Shown piece after piece: positions 7,598 through 17,534 of a stretch of DNA of 64,000 nucleotides (the first letter of the stretch is position 1; every line of letters begins with the position of its first letter). The translations under genes and the position numbers were made by a program. The notes beneath the pieces were generated by a model. It saw nothing but the letters and a program-made list of their open reading frames with translations, ran no database searches and was not told the DNA's origin. Source of the DNA: Lactococcus petauri (GTDB taxonomy: Bacteria; Bacillota; Bacilli; Lactobacillales; Streptococcaceae); NCBI RefSeq assembly GCF_002154895.1, contig NZ_MUIZ01000003.1, positions 124,001 to 188,000 of the forward strand, given 5' to 3'.

Positions 7598-7601
7598 CTA
7601 T

Positions 7602-9224
7602 TTATTTATCGCCGCGATTACGCATTACGAAGCCAGCTTGTTTTTCGCTACCTTGTGTTTTTGGTTTACGGTCTTTTTTATAGTAGTCACGTTTTTTATC
7701 GTCACGATCACGCCAGTTGCGTTTCTTGTCGTCGCGGTCGCCGCCTTTGCCACGGTAACCGCCCTTGCCATCACGATCGCCACCACGGCCGCCGCGGTTG
7801 TTGTTACGATCACGTCCATAACGACCGCCACCTTTGTTGCCGCCTTTACCTTTGCCCTTGAAGCCTTTGCCTTCACCATTAAATGGCAATGGGCGTTCTG
7901 CTGTGATTTGGACTTCTGGCATTGTGTCAGGGTCTTTCACACGGCTTTGGATAAGCATAGCAACCAATTCTTTGACATCGTATTCTGCCATGAGCTGTTC
8001 TGCATCAGCATCAAATTTTGTCAACTTGCCTTTAAGGCTACCGTCTTGGAGGTCACGTTTGATTTCATCCATGGCAACAGAAAGACTGGCTTGATAAGCA
8101 TCTTCTTTTGTTGGTGGACGCATGCCCTTCATTTCTTTCTTGGTCAATTTTTCAATGGCACGGAGATAACCCATTTCATTGTAACTAACGAAGGTTACAG
8201 AACGACCTGACTTACCGGCACGACCTGTACGACCGATACGGTGAACATAGCTTTCTTGGTCTTGGGTAATGTCATAGTTGTAAACGTGGGTTACACCTGA
8301 GATGTCAAGTCCACGGGCTGCAACGTCAGTAGCAACCAAGATATCCAAGTGGCCACCTTTGAAATCGCGTAAAACGCGTAAACGTTTGTTTTGGTCCAAG
8401 TCACCGTGAATACCTTCAGCACGATAACCACGTAATTTCAAACCACGTGTGATTTCATCCACACGACGTTTTGTACGTCCAAAGACAATAGCAAGTTCTG
8501 GACGTTCAACATCAAGCAGACGTGTCAAGACATCAAATTTTTCAAATTCTTTTGTCTTGATAAAGTATTGATCGATACGATCAGCAGTCATTTCTTTAGC
8601 CGCAACTTTGATATGCTCTGGATTCTTCATGAATTTGACACCGATTTTTTTGATGTCATTTGGCATAGTTGCTGAGAAGAGCAATGTTTGACGTTCTGCT
8701 GGTGTTTTGCCGATGATGAATTCGATATCCTCAAGGAAGCCCATGTTAAGCATTTCATCTGCTTCATCAAGAATCAATGTTTCAAGATGTGAGAGGTCAA
8801 GCGCTTTACGTTTGAGCAAGTCAACCATACGTCCCGGTGTACCCACAACGATATGAGCACCTGAGCGCAAAGCTTTGATTTGTTTTTCGATGCTTGAACC
8901 ACCAAAAACAGTGCGGACTTTAAGCCCTTTAGATTTACCAAAGCGGAAAAGTTCTTCTTGTCCTTGAACTGCAAGTTCACGTGTTGGGGCGATTACAAGA
9001 GCTTGAATCGCTTTATTTTCTGGATTAATTTTTTCGATTGTTGGAAGGCCAAAAGCGGCTGTTTTACCAGTACCTGTTTGAGCTTGTCCAAGAACGTCAC
9101 GTCCTGAGAGCGCGAGTTGGATCGTTTGCTCTTGGATTGGCGTTGGTTGCTCATAACCGATAGCTGTAAGCGTCTCGACAATGCCTTCTGAAAGGCCGAG
9201 TTCGTTGAATTTCAATTGTTTCAC
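7602..9224 (-). CDS. cshA: DEAD-box ATP-dependent RNA helicase CshA
   Basis: A 540-residue RNA helicase for RNA turnover, ribosome assembly and cold adaptation. Visible motifs in order: the Q motif region (GYEQPTPIQ, ~24), motif I AQTGTGKT (~48), PTRELA (~85), DEAD (~152), SAT (~183), then in the second domain ATDVAARGLDI and HRIGRTGRAG. The C-terminus (~450-540) is a long Gly/Arg/Lys/Asp-rich tail with many GGNRGG-like clusters, typical of lactococcal and streptococcal CshA, which should bind RNA non-specifically. The gene is monocistronic, with a long structured leader upstream and a terminator downstream. Confidence 0.95.
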   Translation of the reverse strand: MKQLKFNELGLSEGIVETLTAIGYEQPTPIQEQTIQLALSGRDVLGQAQTGTGKTAAFGLPTIEKINPENKAIQALVIAPTRELAVQGQEELFRFGKSKGLKVRTVFGGSSIEKQIKALRSGAHIVVGTPGRMVDLLKRKALDLSHLETLILDEADEMLNMGFLEDIEFIIGKTPAERQTLLFSATMPNDIKKIGVKFMKNPEHIKVAAKEMTADRIDQYFIKTKEFEKFDVLTRLLDVERPELAIVFGRTKRRVDEITRGLKLRGYRAEGIHGDLDQNKRLRVLRDFKGGHLDILVATDVAARGLDISGVTHVYNYDITQDQESYVHRIGRTGRAGKSGRSVTFVSYNEMGYLRAIEKLTKKEMKGMRPPTKEDAYQASLSVAMDEIKRDLQDGSLKGKLTKFDADAEQLMAEYDVKELVAMLIQSRVKDPDTMPEVQITAERPLPFNGEGKGFKGKGKGGNKGGGRYGRDRNNNRGGRGGDRDGKGGYRGKGGDRDDKKRNWRDRDDKKRDYYKKDRKPKTQGSEKQAGFVMRNRGDK

Positions 9225-9227
9225 CTA

Positions 9228-9358
9228 TAATTTTCTAAATTTGCCACTGGCAAATATGACGACCAAGCTCGAAAGCTCAGTTACAGGCGAAAAAATCTTT
9301 GTCTTAACTCGCCTGAATATATAACTTGACTATTATATCATACTTTTAAAGATGTAAA
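9228..9358 (-). promoter_or_regulatory. cshA promoter and structured leader
   Basis: An extended -10 (TGA-TATAAT, 9332-9340) opens a leader of about 100 bases. The leader contains three inverted repeats: AGGCGA/TCGCCT, AGCTTTCGAGCT and the perfect palindrome TTTGCCAGTGGCAAA. Long folded leaders are common on cold-inducible helicase genes, so temperature-dependent control is plausible but not shown. Confidence 0.5.
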
Positions 9359-9410
9359 TGCTTACCTTTTTTATTTTTTTTAAATTTTTTTTAGCATCAA
9401 AAGAACCAAT

Positions 9411-9437
9411 AAAAAAGCACTCCTTGAAGCGCTTTTT
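9411..9437 (-). terminator. terminator of the LtaS-like gene
   Basis: On the minus strand AAGCGCTTC and GAGTGCTT form a short stem followed by TTTTTTATT, overlapping the 3' end of the gene at 9436. Confidence 0.6.
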
Positions 9438-12039
9438 ATTTTTCCAATTTGAAGAAAGGAGAATCTTCTTTCAAATAATGTTTACCAGAGGTTAAGTCAT
9501 ATTGTACCAACTTCAAATCTTCCATGCGTTTGCTTTGCTCTTCTGTCAAGGTTACTGTTGAAGATAGAGGCGAGTTATAAGCTGCCGGAACTTCCCACAT
9601 CACATCTGACAAGAGAGCATAGTAAGGTGAAACTTTGGAGCCTGTTGCTTCAAATAAAGCTGGCGTAAAGGTTGCTGAACTTAAGTCCACTTGTTTATTG
9701 GTAGTGTTTCCTTTATTGGTCCAGATGAAGTAATCTGTCTTATAAGCATTTAGTGGATCCTCTTTGAAGCCAGCATAGTCAGAAGGAAAGACATTTGACA
9801 AATGGTCGCCATAGAAAACCAGAGTAATTTTTTTATCAATCTTCTCAAGTTCTGTCAAGAATTCTTTGGTTGCCTTATCTGTATCCGAAATCTTACGAAC
9901 ATAATTCTCCAGAAGTTTATTTTGAGCTTCAGAATAACCTTCACCTGAAGCTGTGATAGTAGAGGAACCAGAATAGCTCGTATATGGCATATGATTTTGC
10001 ATGGTCAAAACACTAAAGAATTGTGATTTAGAGGGATCAATTTTCTCTAAAACATCTCTATAAGTTTGAGCATCTGAAACCTTGCCATCGAGTGTTTCTT
10101 GGTTAGTTAATAAATCAGCTTTGTCTGTGCCCGAGAGCGCATAGAAATGATCGAAACCAAGTTTACTATAGATTGAATTACGATTATAATTGGTTGCATT
10201 TTCTGGATGAAGCGCAATCTTATTTGGGAAGTAATTCGAAATAGAAGGAATAAACGGCATGCTTGGAAAAACATCAGAATTAATCGTAGAAATATTACTT
10301 GAAAAATTAACTTTCGGAAGTCCACTTAAAGTTTGTGCTTCCATATTGGCAGTTCCACCAGCAAATCCATTTGAATACATCAAACCACCGGTTGCATTTG
10401 CCTTAATTTCATCAATATTTTTCAACGGATTTTCTGATAAAGTTGCGCCTTGGACACGGTTGGGATTTGATAAGGATTCACTTAAAAGATAAATAACCGT
10501 TTGATCCGTGATGTGCGAGGAGCGATTTTTGTTGATTTTCTCCGCTTCATCGCTATACTTTTCAACAATCTCTTGTATTTTGGCTTGACTGTAACCTTCT
10601 GGCTCATCCATCGCTTTACCAAATATTTGCTTCACCCAAACATAGGAAAGGGACTTGGCACGCGCAATATTAGGTGAGCCTTTCCATAAAATGTCTCCAT
10701 TTGAAACTTTAATATATTGTGTTAATACCGGCACATTTATCTGTTTATCTGGAGAAGTAAAATTTCGGAAGTTTTGAACCAAAGGGAAAGCAAGAACGAT
10801 AAGAATAACCGCTGTCAATCCTCTTTCTTTCCAAGACATTATCTTACCCTTGAAAAATTTTCGGCTTAATAAAATGACAAGAGCTGCAAGAACTAAAAGT
10901 ATTGCCGCAGCTACAGCTACTAATTTTAAATCAACAAAAGAGAGCAGAGACTTAAGATTCATTAACCATGAAAGTTCTGAAACATAGACAGGTTCTTGTC
11001 GTTCAGAAAATTTTATTGCATTTCCGACAGTGAAACTTCCAAAGATAAGGATAATAACTGCTGTAGCAATCATGTAACGATTAAGTAGTAAATAGATAGC
11101 CATAAAAATCAAAGTTAAAACTAAGATTTGGAAGAGGCTCATCCCTGCAACAACGTAACCATAGAACATAGGTCCTGATTCAACTTTCATTGATGCTTGG
11201 ATAAAATAGTTGAATACCATAGCCAAAAGTAAACTGCTTGTCAATGCCAATGAAAAGTTCACTTTGTTGGCTTTAAACGCTTGAATCCCTTTAACAATAA
11301 AATAGCTTAGAATACAAATAACTATAAAAGCAAAAAGAAAATTTCCGAAAAGACGTAAAAAGTCATCACGTCCTACGATATTATTTGCGACATAAACCAA
11401 GCGTAGATTCCCTGCAGAATTTACTGGTCCGAAGCCTGTGTTCCAAACTAAGCGTCGTGTCATATTATCAAGAAAAGCCACACTCGTCAGTAAAGCCATA
11501 TAAAAATGCTCGACTTTAATATCTGCCGCAATATTGGAGACTTTTTGTAATTTCTTACTGTCAGGTATATGTGTGACCAGTCCGATAGCTAAAAGAATCA
11601 CAAAAGCTAATGGAAAGTACCGCTCGACAAGAAGATTCAAATTTAAGGAAATATAATCTATGCTAAAAGCTGCATTATTTATATTCTCAACCAGAATCAT
11701 CGAAAGATGAAAAAGATAATACGCAATTAAAATACAAGGAACGGCAAGGATCCTTTTCCAGTCCAATAGCTTGTTTTTTCTCCTCGAACGTCTCGTGACT
11801 TGCATCATCCAGATATCTTTATTCTTTACAAAAACAAGCGCCAGATAAGCAAGACCGAAAAATCCAACAATACGATAGGCTAAAAGTAAAAAAGTAACTG
11901 GGGTTGAGTAAGTTACCTCCTCAGGTAAAACATTAGCAAAGTTTACACTGGATAAGCCTATAAATAAGAAAATTATCGAAATTATTTGCAATATTCTGTT
12001 CTTTTTTATTATATTACTATACTTTTGCATAAGTTTCAT
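9436..12039 (-). CDS. LTA synthase-family polytopic membrane phosphoglycerol transferase
   Basis: An 867-residue membrane protein with about ten hydrophobic segments in residues ~10-445, followed by an extracellular sulfatase-fold domain (~490-830). Alkaline-phosphatase/LtaS superfamily features are GGTANMEAQT (candidate Thr nucleophile), MQNHMPY and YGDHLSN (metal-binding Asp/His). Typical LtaS has about 650 residues and five membrane helices. The longer membrane part suggests a related glycopolymer-modifying enzyme, for example a glycerol-phosphate transferase, rather than the primary LTA polymerase. It is monocistronic, flanked by cshA and prfC. The substrate cannot be read from the sequence. 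Confidence 0.75.
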   Translation of the reverse strand: MKLMQKYSNIIKKNRILQIISIIFLFIGLSSVNFANVLPEEVTYSTPVTFLLLAYRIVGFFGLAYLALVFVKNKDIWMMQVTRRSRRKNKLLDWKRILAVPCILIAYYLFHLSMILVENINNAAFSIDYISLNLNLLVERYFPLAFVILLAIGLVTHIPDSKKLQKVSNIAADIKVEHFYMALLTSVAFLDNMTRRLVWNTGFGPVNSAGNLRLVYVANNIVGRDDFLRLFGNFLFAFIVICILSYFIVKGIQAFKANKVNFSLALTSSLLLAMVFNYFIQASMKVESGPMFYGYVVAGMSLFQILVLTLIFMAIYLLLNRYMIATAVIILIFGSFTVGNAIKFSERQEPVYVSELSWLMNLKSLLSFVDLKLVAVAAAILLVLAALVILLSRKFFKGKIMSWKERGLTAVILIVLAFPLVQNFRNFTSPDKQINVPVLTQYIKVSNGDILWKGSPNIARAKSLSYVWVKQIFGKAMDEPEGYSQAKIQEIVEKYSDEAEKINKNRSSHITDQTVIYLLSESLSNPNRVQGATLSENPLKNIDEIKANATGGLMYSNGFAGGTANMEAQTLSGLPKVNFSSNISTINSDVFPSMPFIPSISNYFPNKIALHPENATNYNRNSIYSKLGFDHFYALSGTDKADLLTNQETLDGKVSDAQTYRDVLEKIDPSKSQFFSVLTMQNHMPYTSYSGSSTITASGEGYSEAQNKLLENYVRKISDTDKATKEFLTELEKIDKKITLVFYGDHLSNVFPSDYAGFKEDPLNAYKTDYFIWTNKGNTTNKQVDLSSATFTPALFEATGSKVSPYYALLSDVMWEVPAAYNSPLSSTVTLTEEQSKRMEDLKLVQYDLTSGKHYLKEDSPFFKLEK

Positions 12040-12147
12040 TATAGCATATTAAACAACTTAAAAACCACTGATATACAAGCCTTTTTCTTATAAAAAGACT
12101 AACACTGAACTTTCTCCTCTGATACATTTTTGGAAAATACTCATCTT

Positions 12148-12176
12148 TAAAATAAAAAAAGTCCATTAGGGACTTT
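12148..12176 (-). terminator. prfC terminator
   Basis: AAAAGTCC and GGACTTTTTTT pair around a five-base loop on the minus strand, about 20 bases past the prfC stop. Confidence 0.75.
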
Positions 12177-12196
12177 TCAAGTAATTTGTCAGAATA

Positions 12197-13768
12197 TTAA
12201 ACAGAAAATTGCTCCATCAACTCCACATCAGGGTATTTATCTTTAAACCATCGCATGGCAAAGTCATTTTCAAAGAGGAAGAGTGGATGATCGAAGCGAT
12301 CTCGTGCTAAGATATTACGGCTTGACGACATTTTTTCATCTAAATCTTCGGGTTTAATCCAGCGGACTGTTTTGCTGCCCATTGGTGTCATGATAATTTC
12401 TGAATTGTACTCATTCTCCATCCGGTGTTTGAAAACTTCAAATTGCAGTTGACCAACCGCACCAAGCATGATTTCCCCTGTCGTATAGGTTTTGTAGAGC
12501 TGTATCGCCCCTTCTTGCACCAACTGCTCAATCCCTTTTTGGAATGATTTTTGCTTCATGACATTTTTAGCAGTCACGCGCATAAAGAGTTCTGGTGTAA
12601 AAGTTGGTAGTGGTTCAAAAGGTGTTTTAAGTTTACCTGTGGTCAGCGTATCACCAACCTGGTAAGTCCCTGTATCGTAAACCCCAATGATGTCACCTGC
12701 TACCGCATTTTCGACATTTTCACGAGATTCTGCCATAAACTGAGTCACATTTGAAAGTTTGACTTGTTTCCCTGTCCGAAGGAGTTTTACGCCCATTCCT
12801 CGCTCAAATTCACCCGACACAATCCGCACAAAGGCAATACGGTCGCGGTGACGAATATCCATGTTGGCTTGAATCTTAAAGACAAAACCAGAGAATTCTT
12901 CACGTAATGGATCGATAATTTCATCCTCAACAGTCTTATGTCCATTTGGCTCTGGCGCATAAGTTAAGAAAGTATCCAAGAAGGTTTCGACCCCAAAGTC
13001 TGTCAAGGCCGAACCAAAGAAGACAGGTGTCAACTGACCAGCAAGCACTTCTTTTTCGTCAAATTCATTCCCGGCATCAAGTAAGAGCTCGGCATCTTCC
13101 ATAGCTTGCGCATAGAAAGGATTACTTGTCAGTGGATGGCTGGCATCAATTTCACCATTTTCCCCAAACTCAATGAAGCGCTCGCCATTTTCAGGTTGAT
13201 AAACTTCGATACGTTTGTTATAAAAGTCATAGAGCCCTTGGAAGTTTTTCCCCATACCGATTGGCCAGTTCATAGGCACAGAAGCGATACCCAAAATATC
13301 TTCTAATTCGCTCAGTAAGTCTAGCGGTTCACGACCATCACGGTCCAATTTATTAATAAAGGTAAATACAGGAATGCCACGGCGTTTTACAACTTGGAAA
13401 AGTTTTTTGGTTTGGGCCTCGATACCTTTGGCGCTATCAATAACCATGACCGCAGCATCAACGGCCATCAAAGTACGGTAGGTATCCTCAGAGAAGTCCT
13501 CGTGCCCTGGTGTATCCAAGATGTTCACGCGCTTGCCAGCATAATCAAACTGCATAACTGATGAAGTCACGGAAATCCCACGTTCTTTTTCAATGTCCAT
13601 CCAGTCCGATTTTGCAAAATTTCCTGTTTTACGTGCTTTGACCGTTCCGGCCTCACGGATTGCTCCACCAAATTTAAGGAGTTGTTCTGTTATTGTTGTT
13701 TTACCAGCATCCGGGTGACTGATGATGGCAAAGGTACGGCGTTTTTTTATTTCTTCTGCTCTATTCAT
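12197..13768 (-). CDS. prfC: peptide chain release factor 3
   Basis: A 523-residue translational GTPase that recycles RF1/RF2 after termination. G1 is HPDAGKTT (~19-26), the switch I region contains [11 protein letters not shown]3 is DTPGHEDF (~85), G4 is NKLD (~139), and the C-terminal RF3 domains follow. The length matches the family. It is a single gene with its own terminator. There is nothing unusual in it. Confidence 0.97.
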   Translation of the reverse strand: MNRAEEIKKRRTFAIISHPDAGKTTITEQLLKFGGAIREAGTVKARKTGNFAKSDWMDIEKERGISVTSSVMQFDYAGKRVNILDTPGHEDFSEDTYRTLMAVDAAVMVIDSAKGIEAQTKKLFQVVKRRGIPVFTFINKLDRDGREPLDLLSELEDILGIASVPMNWPIGMGKNFQGLYDFYNKRIEVYQPENGERFIEFGENGEIDASHPLTSNPFYAQAMEDAELLLDAGNEFDEKEVLAGQLTPVFFGSALTDFGVETFLDTFLTYAPEPNGHKTVEDEIIDPLREEFSGFVFKIQANMDIRHRDRIAFVRIVSGEFERGMGVKLLRTGKQVKLSNVTQFMAESRENVENAVAGDIIGVYDTGTYQVGDTLTTGKLKTPFEPLPTFTPELFMRVTAKNVMKQKSFQKGIEQLVQEGAIQLYKTYTTGEIMLGAVGQLQFEVFKHRMENEYNSEIIMTPMGSKTVRWIKPEDLDEKMSSSRNILARDRFDHPLFLFENDFAMRWFKDKYPDVELMEQFSV

Positions 13769-13875
13769 TTTTTAACCTATTCTTATCAAAATATATGCCT
13801 TATTATTATAGCAAAAAAACAGGGAAACTGTTCTTTATCAATTGCTATACGGCTTTTAGGAGGTTTGTTATCTCT

Positions 13876-14319
13876 TTAATTCATTAAAAGGGCCACAATA
13901 ATTCCTAAAATTGCTCCACCCAAGACTTGAAAAGGTGTATGACCTAGAAGTTCTTTCAAGGCTTTTTCTGCATTTATCTTAGGGTTTTCGATTGTTTTGA
14001 TAATGATATTTAAAATATAAGCATGTGTCCCTGCTTGACGCCTTATTCCTTGCGCATCATACATCACGACGAATGCAAAAACAGTAGCAACAGCAAATAC
14101 AGCGGAGTCAAAACCTTGCGAAAGTCCTGTCGCTGTTGTCATAGAAACCACTAAAGCACTGTGCGAGCTCGGCATACCGCCTGTCGCAAAAAGCAATCGC
14201 CAATCCAGTTTACGGTAGCGAAAGATATCGACAATAATTTTGATGATTTGTGCAGCAAACCATCCCACGATGGCCGTGATTAAAATTTGGTTACTTATAA
14301 TTTCAGTAAAAAAGTTCAT
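13876..14319 (-). CDS. divergent PAP2 (DUF212) membrane protein
   Basis: A small integral membrane protein of the YuiD/DUF212 family, distantly related to PAP2 acid phosphatases. The signature GGMPSSHSALVVS (around residue 44) and the downstream YDAQGIRRQAG match the family; residues 1-25 and the last 25 are hydrophobic. An in-frame ATG exists at 14343, but AAAGAGG sits close before the tandem ATGs at 14322 and 14319, so one of these is the likely start. The substrate is unknown for the family. Confidence 0.8.
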   Translation of the reverse strand: MNFFTEIISNQILITAIVGWFAAQIIKIIVDIFRYRKLDWRLLFATGGMPSSHSALVVSMTTATGLSQGFDSAVFAVATVFAFVVMYDAQGIRRQAGTHAYILNIIIKTIENPKINAEKALKELLGHTPFQVLGGAILGIIVALLMN

Positions 14320-14405
14320 CATCCTTCCTCTTTCCTCTTTCATTTATAAAAATACTGTGACTCACCTTAACTTCATTTTATACCATTTAAGGTAAATTCA
14401 ATAAT

Positions 14406-14467
14406 AAAATAGTCCCCAGATGCTTTTCTGGGGTTGATAAAAAAACTACACCTTTCAAGGTGCAGTT
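14406..14467 (-). terminator. tandem terminators after the opp operon
   Basis: On the minus strand ACTGCACC/GGTGTAGT followed by a T-run (14445-14467) overlaps the oppF end. A second hairpin CCCCAGA/TCTGGGG (14414-14433) lies just beyond it. Confidence 0.7.
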
Positions 14468-14471
14468 ATTT

Positions 14472-15407
14472 TTATACCATTGCAATTTTTCTGTATTCTT
14501 CGGCTTCTTCTTCTGTCGAAAGAACAAAGTGTCCTGGCGTAACCTCACGCAATTCACGTGGCTGACCATCCAACTCTGTTGTTGGATCATAAGCTTGTGG
14601 GACACGGCTACGCTCTGAGATAGGATCCGGCGCAGGAATGGCACTCAACAAAGATTGCGTATAAGGGTGTAATGCATTATTGTAAACCTGATCAGATGTT
14701 CCGATTTCCAGAATTTTACCCCAGTGCATCACTCCGATTCGGTCAGAGATGTATTTTACCATAGATAAATCATGGGCGATGAACAGATAAGTCAAGCCTT
14801 CTTTTTCCTGAATATCACGCATCAAGTTAACAACCTGTGCCTGAATAGAGACATCCAAAGCTGAGATTGGCTCATCAGCCACGATGAATTTAGGGTTTAC
14901 CGCTAAGGCACGGGCGATACCGATACGTTGACGTTGTCCTCCTGAGAATTCATGAGGATAACGTGTCATGTGGTCTTGGTTAAGACCAACGAGTTTAAGA
15001 AGTTCTTTGACCTTTTCTGTACGGTCTTCGTTATTCTTAGCCAACCCGTTTACATCAATACCTTCAGCGATGATGTCTTTGACCCGCATTCTGCCATTCA
15101 GTGAGGCTTGTGGGTCTTGGAAAATCATTTGTACTTTTTCACGGAATTTTTTCAGCTCAGCACCTTTAATCTTGCTGACATCATTACCGTTAAAGTGGAT
15201 TTCTCCTTTGTTGATGTCGTAAAGCTTCATGATTGCACGGCCGATTGTTGTTTTACCTGAACCAGATTCACCTACAAGACCAAAGGTTTCTCCCTCATAG
15301 ATATGAAAGGAAACGTCATTAATGGCTTTATTAACATTCTTTTTTCCTTTGTTGAAAACCAGGTCAACACCTTTGAATTCGACAAGTTTTTTTCTTTCTT
15401 CAGTCAT
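14472..15407 (-). CDS. oppF: oligopeptide ABC transporter ATP-binding protein OppF
   Basis: A 311-residue ATPase subunit, last of the oppABCDF operon. It has Walker A GESGSGKTT, signature SGGQRQR, Walker B FIVADEP and the H-loop region FIAHDLS. The C-terminal ~50 residues contain the OppD/F extension. Its ATG overlaps the oppD stop (TAATG). With OppD it powers import of peptides needed by this amino-acid-auxotrophic type of bacterium. Confidence 0.95.
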   Translation of the reverse strand: MTEERKKLVEFKGVDLVFNKGKKNVNKAINDVSFHIYEGETFGLVGESGSGKTTIGRAIMKLYDINKGEIHFNGNDVSKIKGAELKKFREKVQMIFQDPQASLNGRMRVKDIIAEGIDVNGLAKNNEDRTEKVKELLKLVGLNQDHMTRYPHEFSGGQRQRIGIARALAVNPKFIVADEPISALDVSIQAQVVNLMRDIQEKEGLTYLFIAHDLSMVKYISDRIGVMHWGKILEIGTSDQVYNNALHPYTQSLLSAIPAPDPISERSRVPQAYDPTTELDGQPRELREVTPGHFVLSTEEEAEEYRKIAMV

Positions 15408-16468
15408 TACTCAGCATTTCCCTTCATTTTCATTTTTTCCCAACGGGTCCAGCGTTGTTGGATATTTTCAGATGGCAGAACTTTTGGTGAGCGTTCATCT
15501 AAGAGCCATGATTTTACTTGATGTGTTGGTGACACTTCAAAATAAGGTGGTTCTTCTTCAAAGTCGATTTCGAGAGCGTGTTGGTTACGCAAGGCAAAAG
15601 CATCGCCTTTTGGTGGATTGAGCAAGTCTGGAGGTGTCCCTGGAATGGAAACCAAACGTTCAACATCAGTATCTACCGTTGGCATAGAATCGAGAAGTCC
15701 CCATGTATAAGGATGTTGTGGGTTATAGAAGATTTCTTCTACTGTTCCATACTCCACAATCTCGCCTGCATACATCACGGCCACACGATCAGCAAAACCA
15801 GCCACTACACCCAAATCATGGGTGATAAAGATAATTGATGATTCGATACGCTGTTGAAGCTCTGACATCATTTGCATGATTTGCGCTTGAATAGTAACGT
15901 CCAAAGCTGTCGTTGGTTCATCTGCGATAAGAATTTCTGGATCAGCTGCAAGCGCGATGGCAATAACTGCACGTTGGCGCATCCCTCCCGACCATTGGTG
16001 TGGATAGTCATTAATGTGCTGCTCACTTTGGGGAATCCCTACAGCCTTCATCAATTCCAAAGCTTTCACTAAAGCTTCTTTCTTCTTCATTCCTCTGTGC
16101 TTGATCAATGGCTCAGCAATTTGGTTACCAATACGCATGGTTGGATCAAGCGAAGTCATCGGATCTTGGAAAATCATCGAGATTTCATTACCGCGAATCT
16201 TTTGCCAATCTTCTTCTTTGATGTCTAAGAGATTACGCCCTTTAAAGAGAATCTCTCCTTGAGGGATTTCGGCATTTGCTGCATTGAGGCCCATAAGCGT
16301 TTTCGTAGTGACAGATTTACCAGAACCTGATTCACCAACGATAGCTAAGGTTTCCCCTTTTTTCAAATCAAACGAAACATCACGGATGGCTTTGACCTTC
16401 CCAGCATATGTTTTGAAATGAACATGCAGATTTTTTACTTCAAGTACTTTTTCTTCTTTTTCAGTCAT
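15407..16468 (-). CDS. oppD: oligopeptide ABC transporter ATP-binding protein OppD
   Basis: A 353-residue ATPase partner of OppF. Walker A is GESGSGKSV, the signature is SGGMRQR, Walker B is ILIADEP, and a switch His lies in ITHDLG. The C-terminal region, including the oligopeptide/dipeptide transporter extension, is longer than that of OppF. It overlaps oppF and starts 16 bases after oppC, consistent with one transcript. Confidence 0.95.
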   Translation of the reverse strand: MTEKEEKVLEVKNLHVHFKTYAGKVKAIRDVSFDLKKGETLAIVGESGSGKSVTTKTLMGLNAANAEIPQGEILFKGRNLLDIKEEDWQKIRGNEISMIFQDPMTSLDPTMRIGNQIAEPLIKHRGMKKKEALVKALELMKAVGIPQSEQHINDYPHQWSGGMRQRAVIAIALAADPEILIADEPTTALDVTIQAQIMQMMSELQQRIESSIIFITHDLGVVAGFADRVAVMYAGEIVEYGTVEEIFYNPQHPYTWGLLDSMPTVDTDVERLVSIPGTPPDLLNPPKGDAFALRNQHALEIDFEEEPPYFEVSPTHQVKSWLLDERSPKVLPSENIQQRWTRWEKMKMKGNAE

Positions 16469-16484
16469 TTTACTTCCTCATTTC

Positions 16485-17519
16485 TTAGTCTTGGCCTGAT
16501 TTTGGATCGAAAGCGTCACGTAAGCCGTAACCAAAGAGGAAGAAGGCGAGTGACAGGAGAGACAAGACTACTGCAGGTACTGCAACTTGGAATGGATAGA
16601 ATTGCAAGCTTTGAATACCATCTGAAATCAATGAACCTAGCGATGCTGTTGGTGGTTTAACCCCCAAGTTAATCGCCGAAAGAACCGCTTCAAAGAAAAT
16701 TACCGATGGAATATCAAACATAATTTGTACGATAATAACACCTAACATGTTTGGAATAAGGTGTTTAACCATGATTTTGAACGGGCTGGCCCCTAAGGTC
16801 TTCGCAGCAAGAACAAACTCACGTTCCTTAAGAGACAGGGTCATATTCCTTACCTGTCGGGCGATACCTGTCCAGATAAAGAGACCAATAGCAAGGACGA
16901 TTGAAACAATACCTTGCCCAAGTAGGAGACCGAACATGGTTACAATAACCAAACTTGGAATAGAGCTGATAATCTCAATGATACGTTGCATGACCGTGTC
17001 CACTTTTCCGCCAATCCAACCGGAGATTAAACCATAGGTAATCCCGATCAGTACGTCAAAGACGATAGAGGCAAAAGCGATAATCAAGGAAATACGCAAA
17101 CCAACGATTGTACGTTTAGCAATCGAACGTCCTAAAGAGTCTGTACCAAAGATAAAAGATTCACCTTCTGGTACATTTTGTACTTGGTACAGGTCTTCTG
17201 CGATTGTGCTTCCTGGTGCTGCAAAATTACCGTTCCAACCAGGAATATTTACATTTCCTAGCTTAGGAGGTAAGTTTTTATAGGTTTGAACCGCATTCGG
17301 ATCAAAGTTATTGGCTGCTGATTGTGGGACAAAAAATGTTGAAACCACAGAGAACAACAGGGTGAAGATAACGACAACCATCGCTACCATTGCTACTTTA
17401 TTTTTCTTAAAACGTCGCCATGCATCTTGCCAAAAAGTGAGGGCAGGTTTTGCGATCATTTCACTCGCTTCAAAATCACGGTTTGTTACAAGTTTAAATT
17501 TGCTGTTAATATTTTCCAT
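16485..17519 (-). CDS. oppC: oligopeptide ABC transporter permease OppC
   Basis: A 344-residue membrane permease. It has a cytosolic N-terminus, a first helix at ~45-65, a large external segment containing FGTDSLGRS, and a transport domain with the EAA-type loop (EREFVLAAKTLGASPFKIM, ~220). The C-terminus is a GLRDAFDP-type tail common to OppC. It pairs with OppB to form the pore. Confidence 0.93.
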   Translation of the reverse strand: MENINSKFKLVTNRDFEASEMIAKPALTFWQDAWRRFKKNKVAMVAMVVVIFTLLFSVVSTFFVPQSAANNFDPNAVQTYKNLPPKLGNVNIPGWNGNFAAPGSTIAEDLYQVQNVPEGESFIFGTDSLGRSIAKRTIVGLRISLIIAFASIVFDVLIGITYGLISGWIGGKVDTVMQRIIEIISSIPSLVIVTMFGLLLGQGIVSIVLAIGLFIWTGIARQVRNMTLSLKEREFVLAAKTLGASPFKIMVKHLIPNMLGVIIVQIMFDIPSVIFFEAVLSAINLGVKPPTASLGSLISDGIQSLQFYPFQVAVPAVVLSLLSLAFFLFGYGLRDAFDPKSGQD

Positions 17520-17534
17520 TTTCTCCCCTCCTTT

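Noticed and set aside
1-7600. Prophage or integrative element
   Set aside because: No integrase, transposase, phage structural gene or attachment-site repeat was seen; only composition and toxin-like loci hint at mobility.
7638-8210. 190-codon plus-strand frame opposite cshA
   Set aside because: It is antisense to the low-complexity Gly/Arg tail and helicase domain of CshA, and its Phe/Ala/Val-rich composition is the expected shadow.
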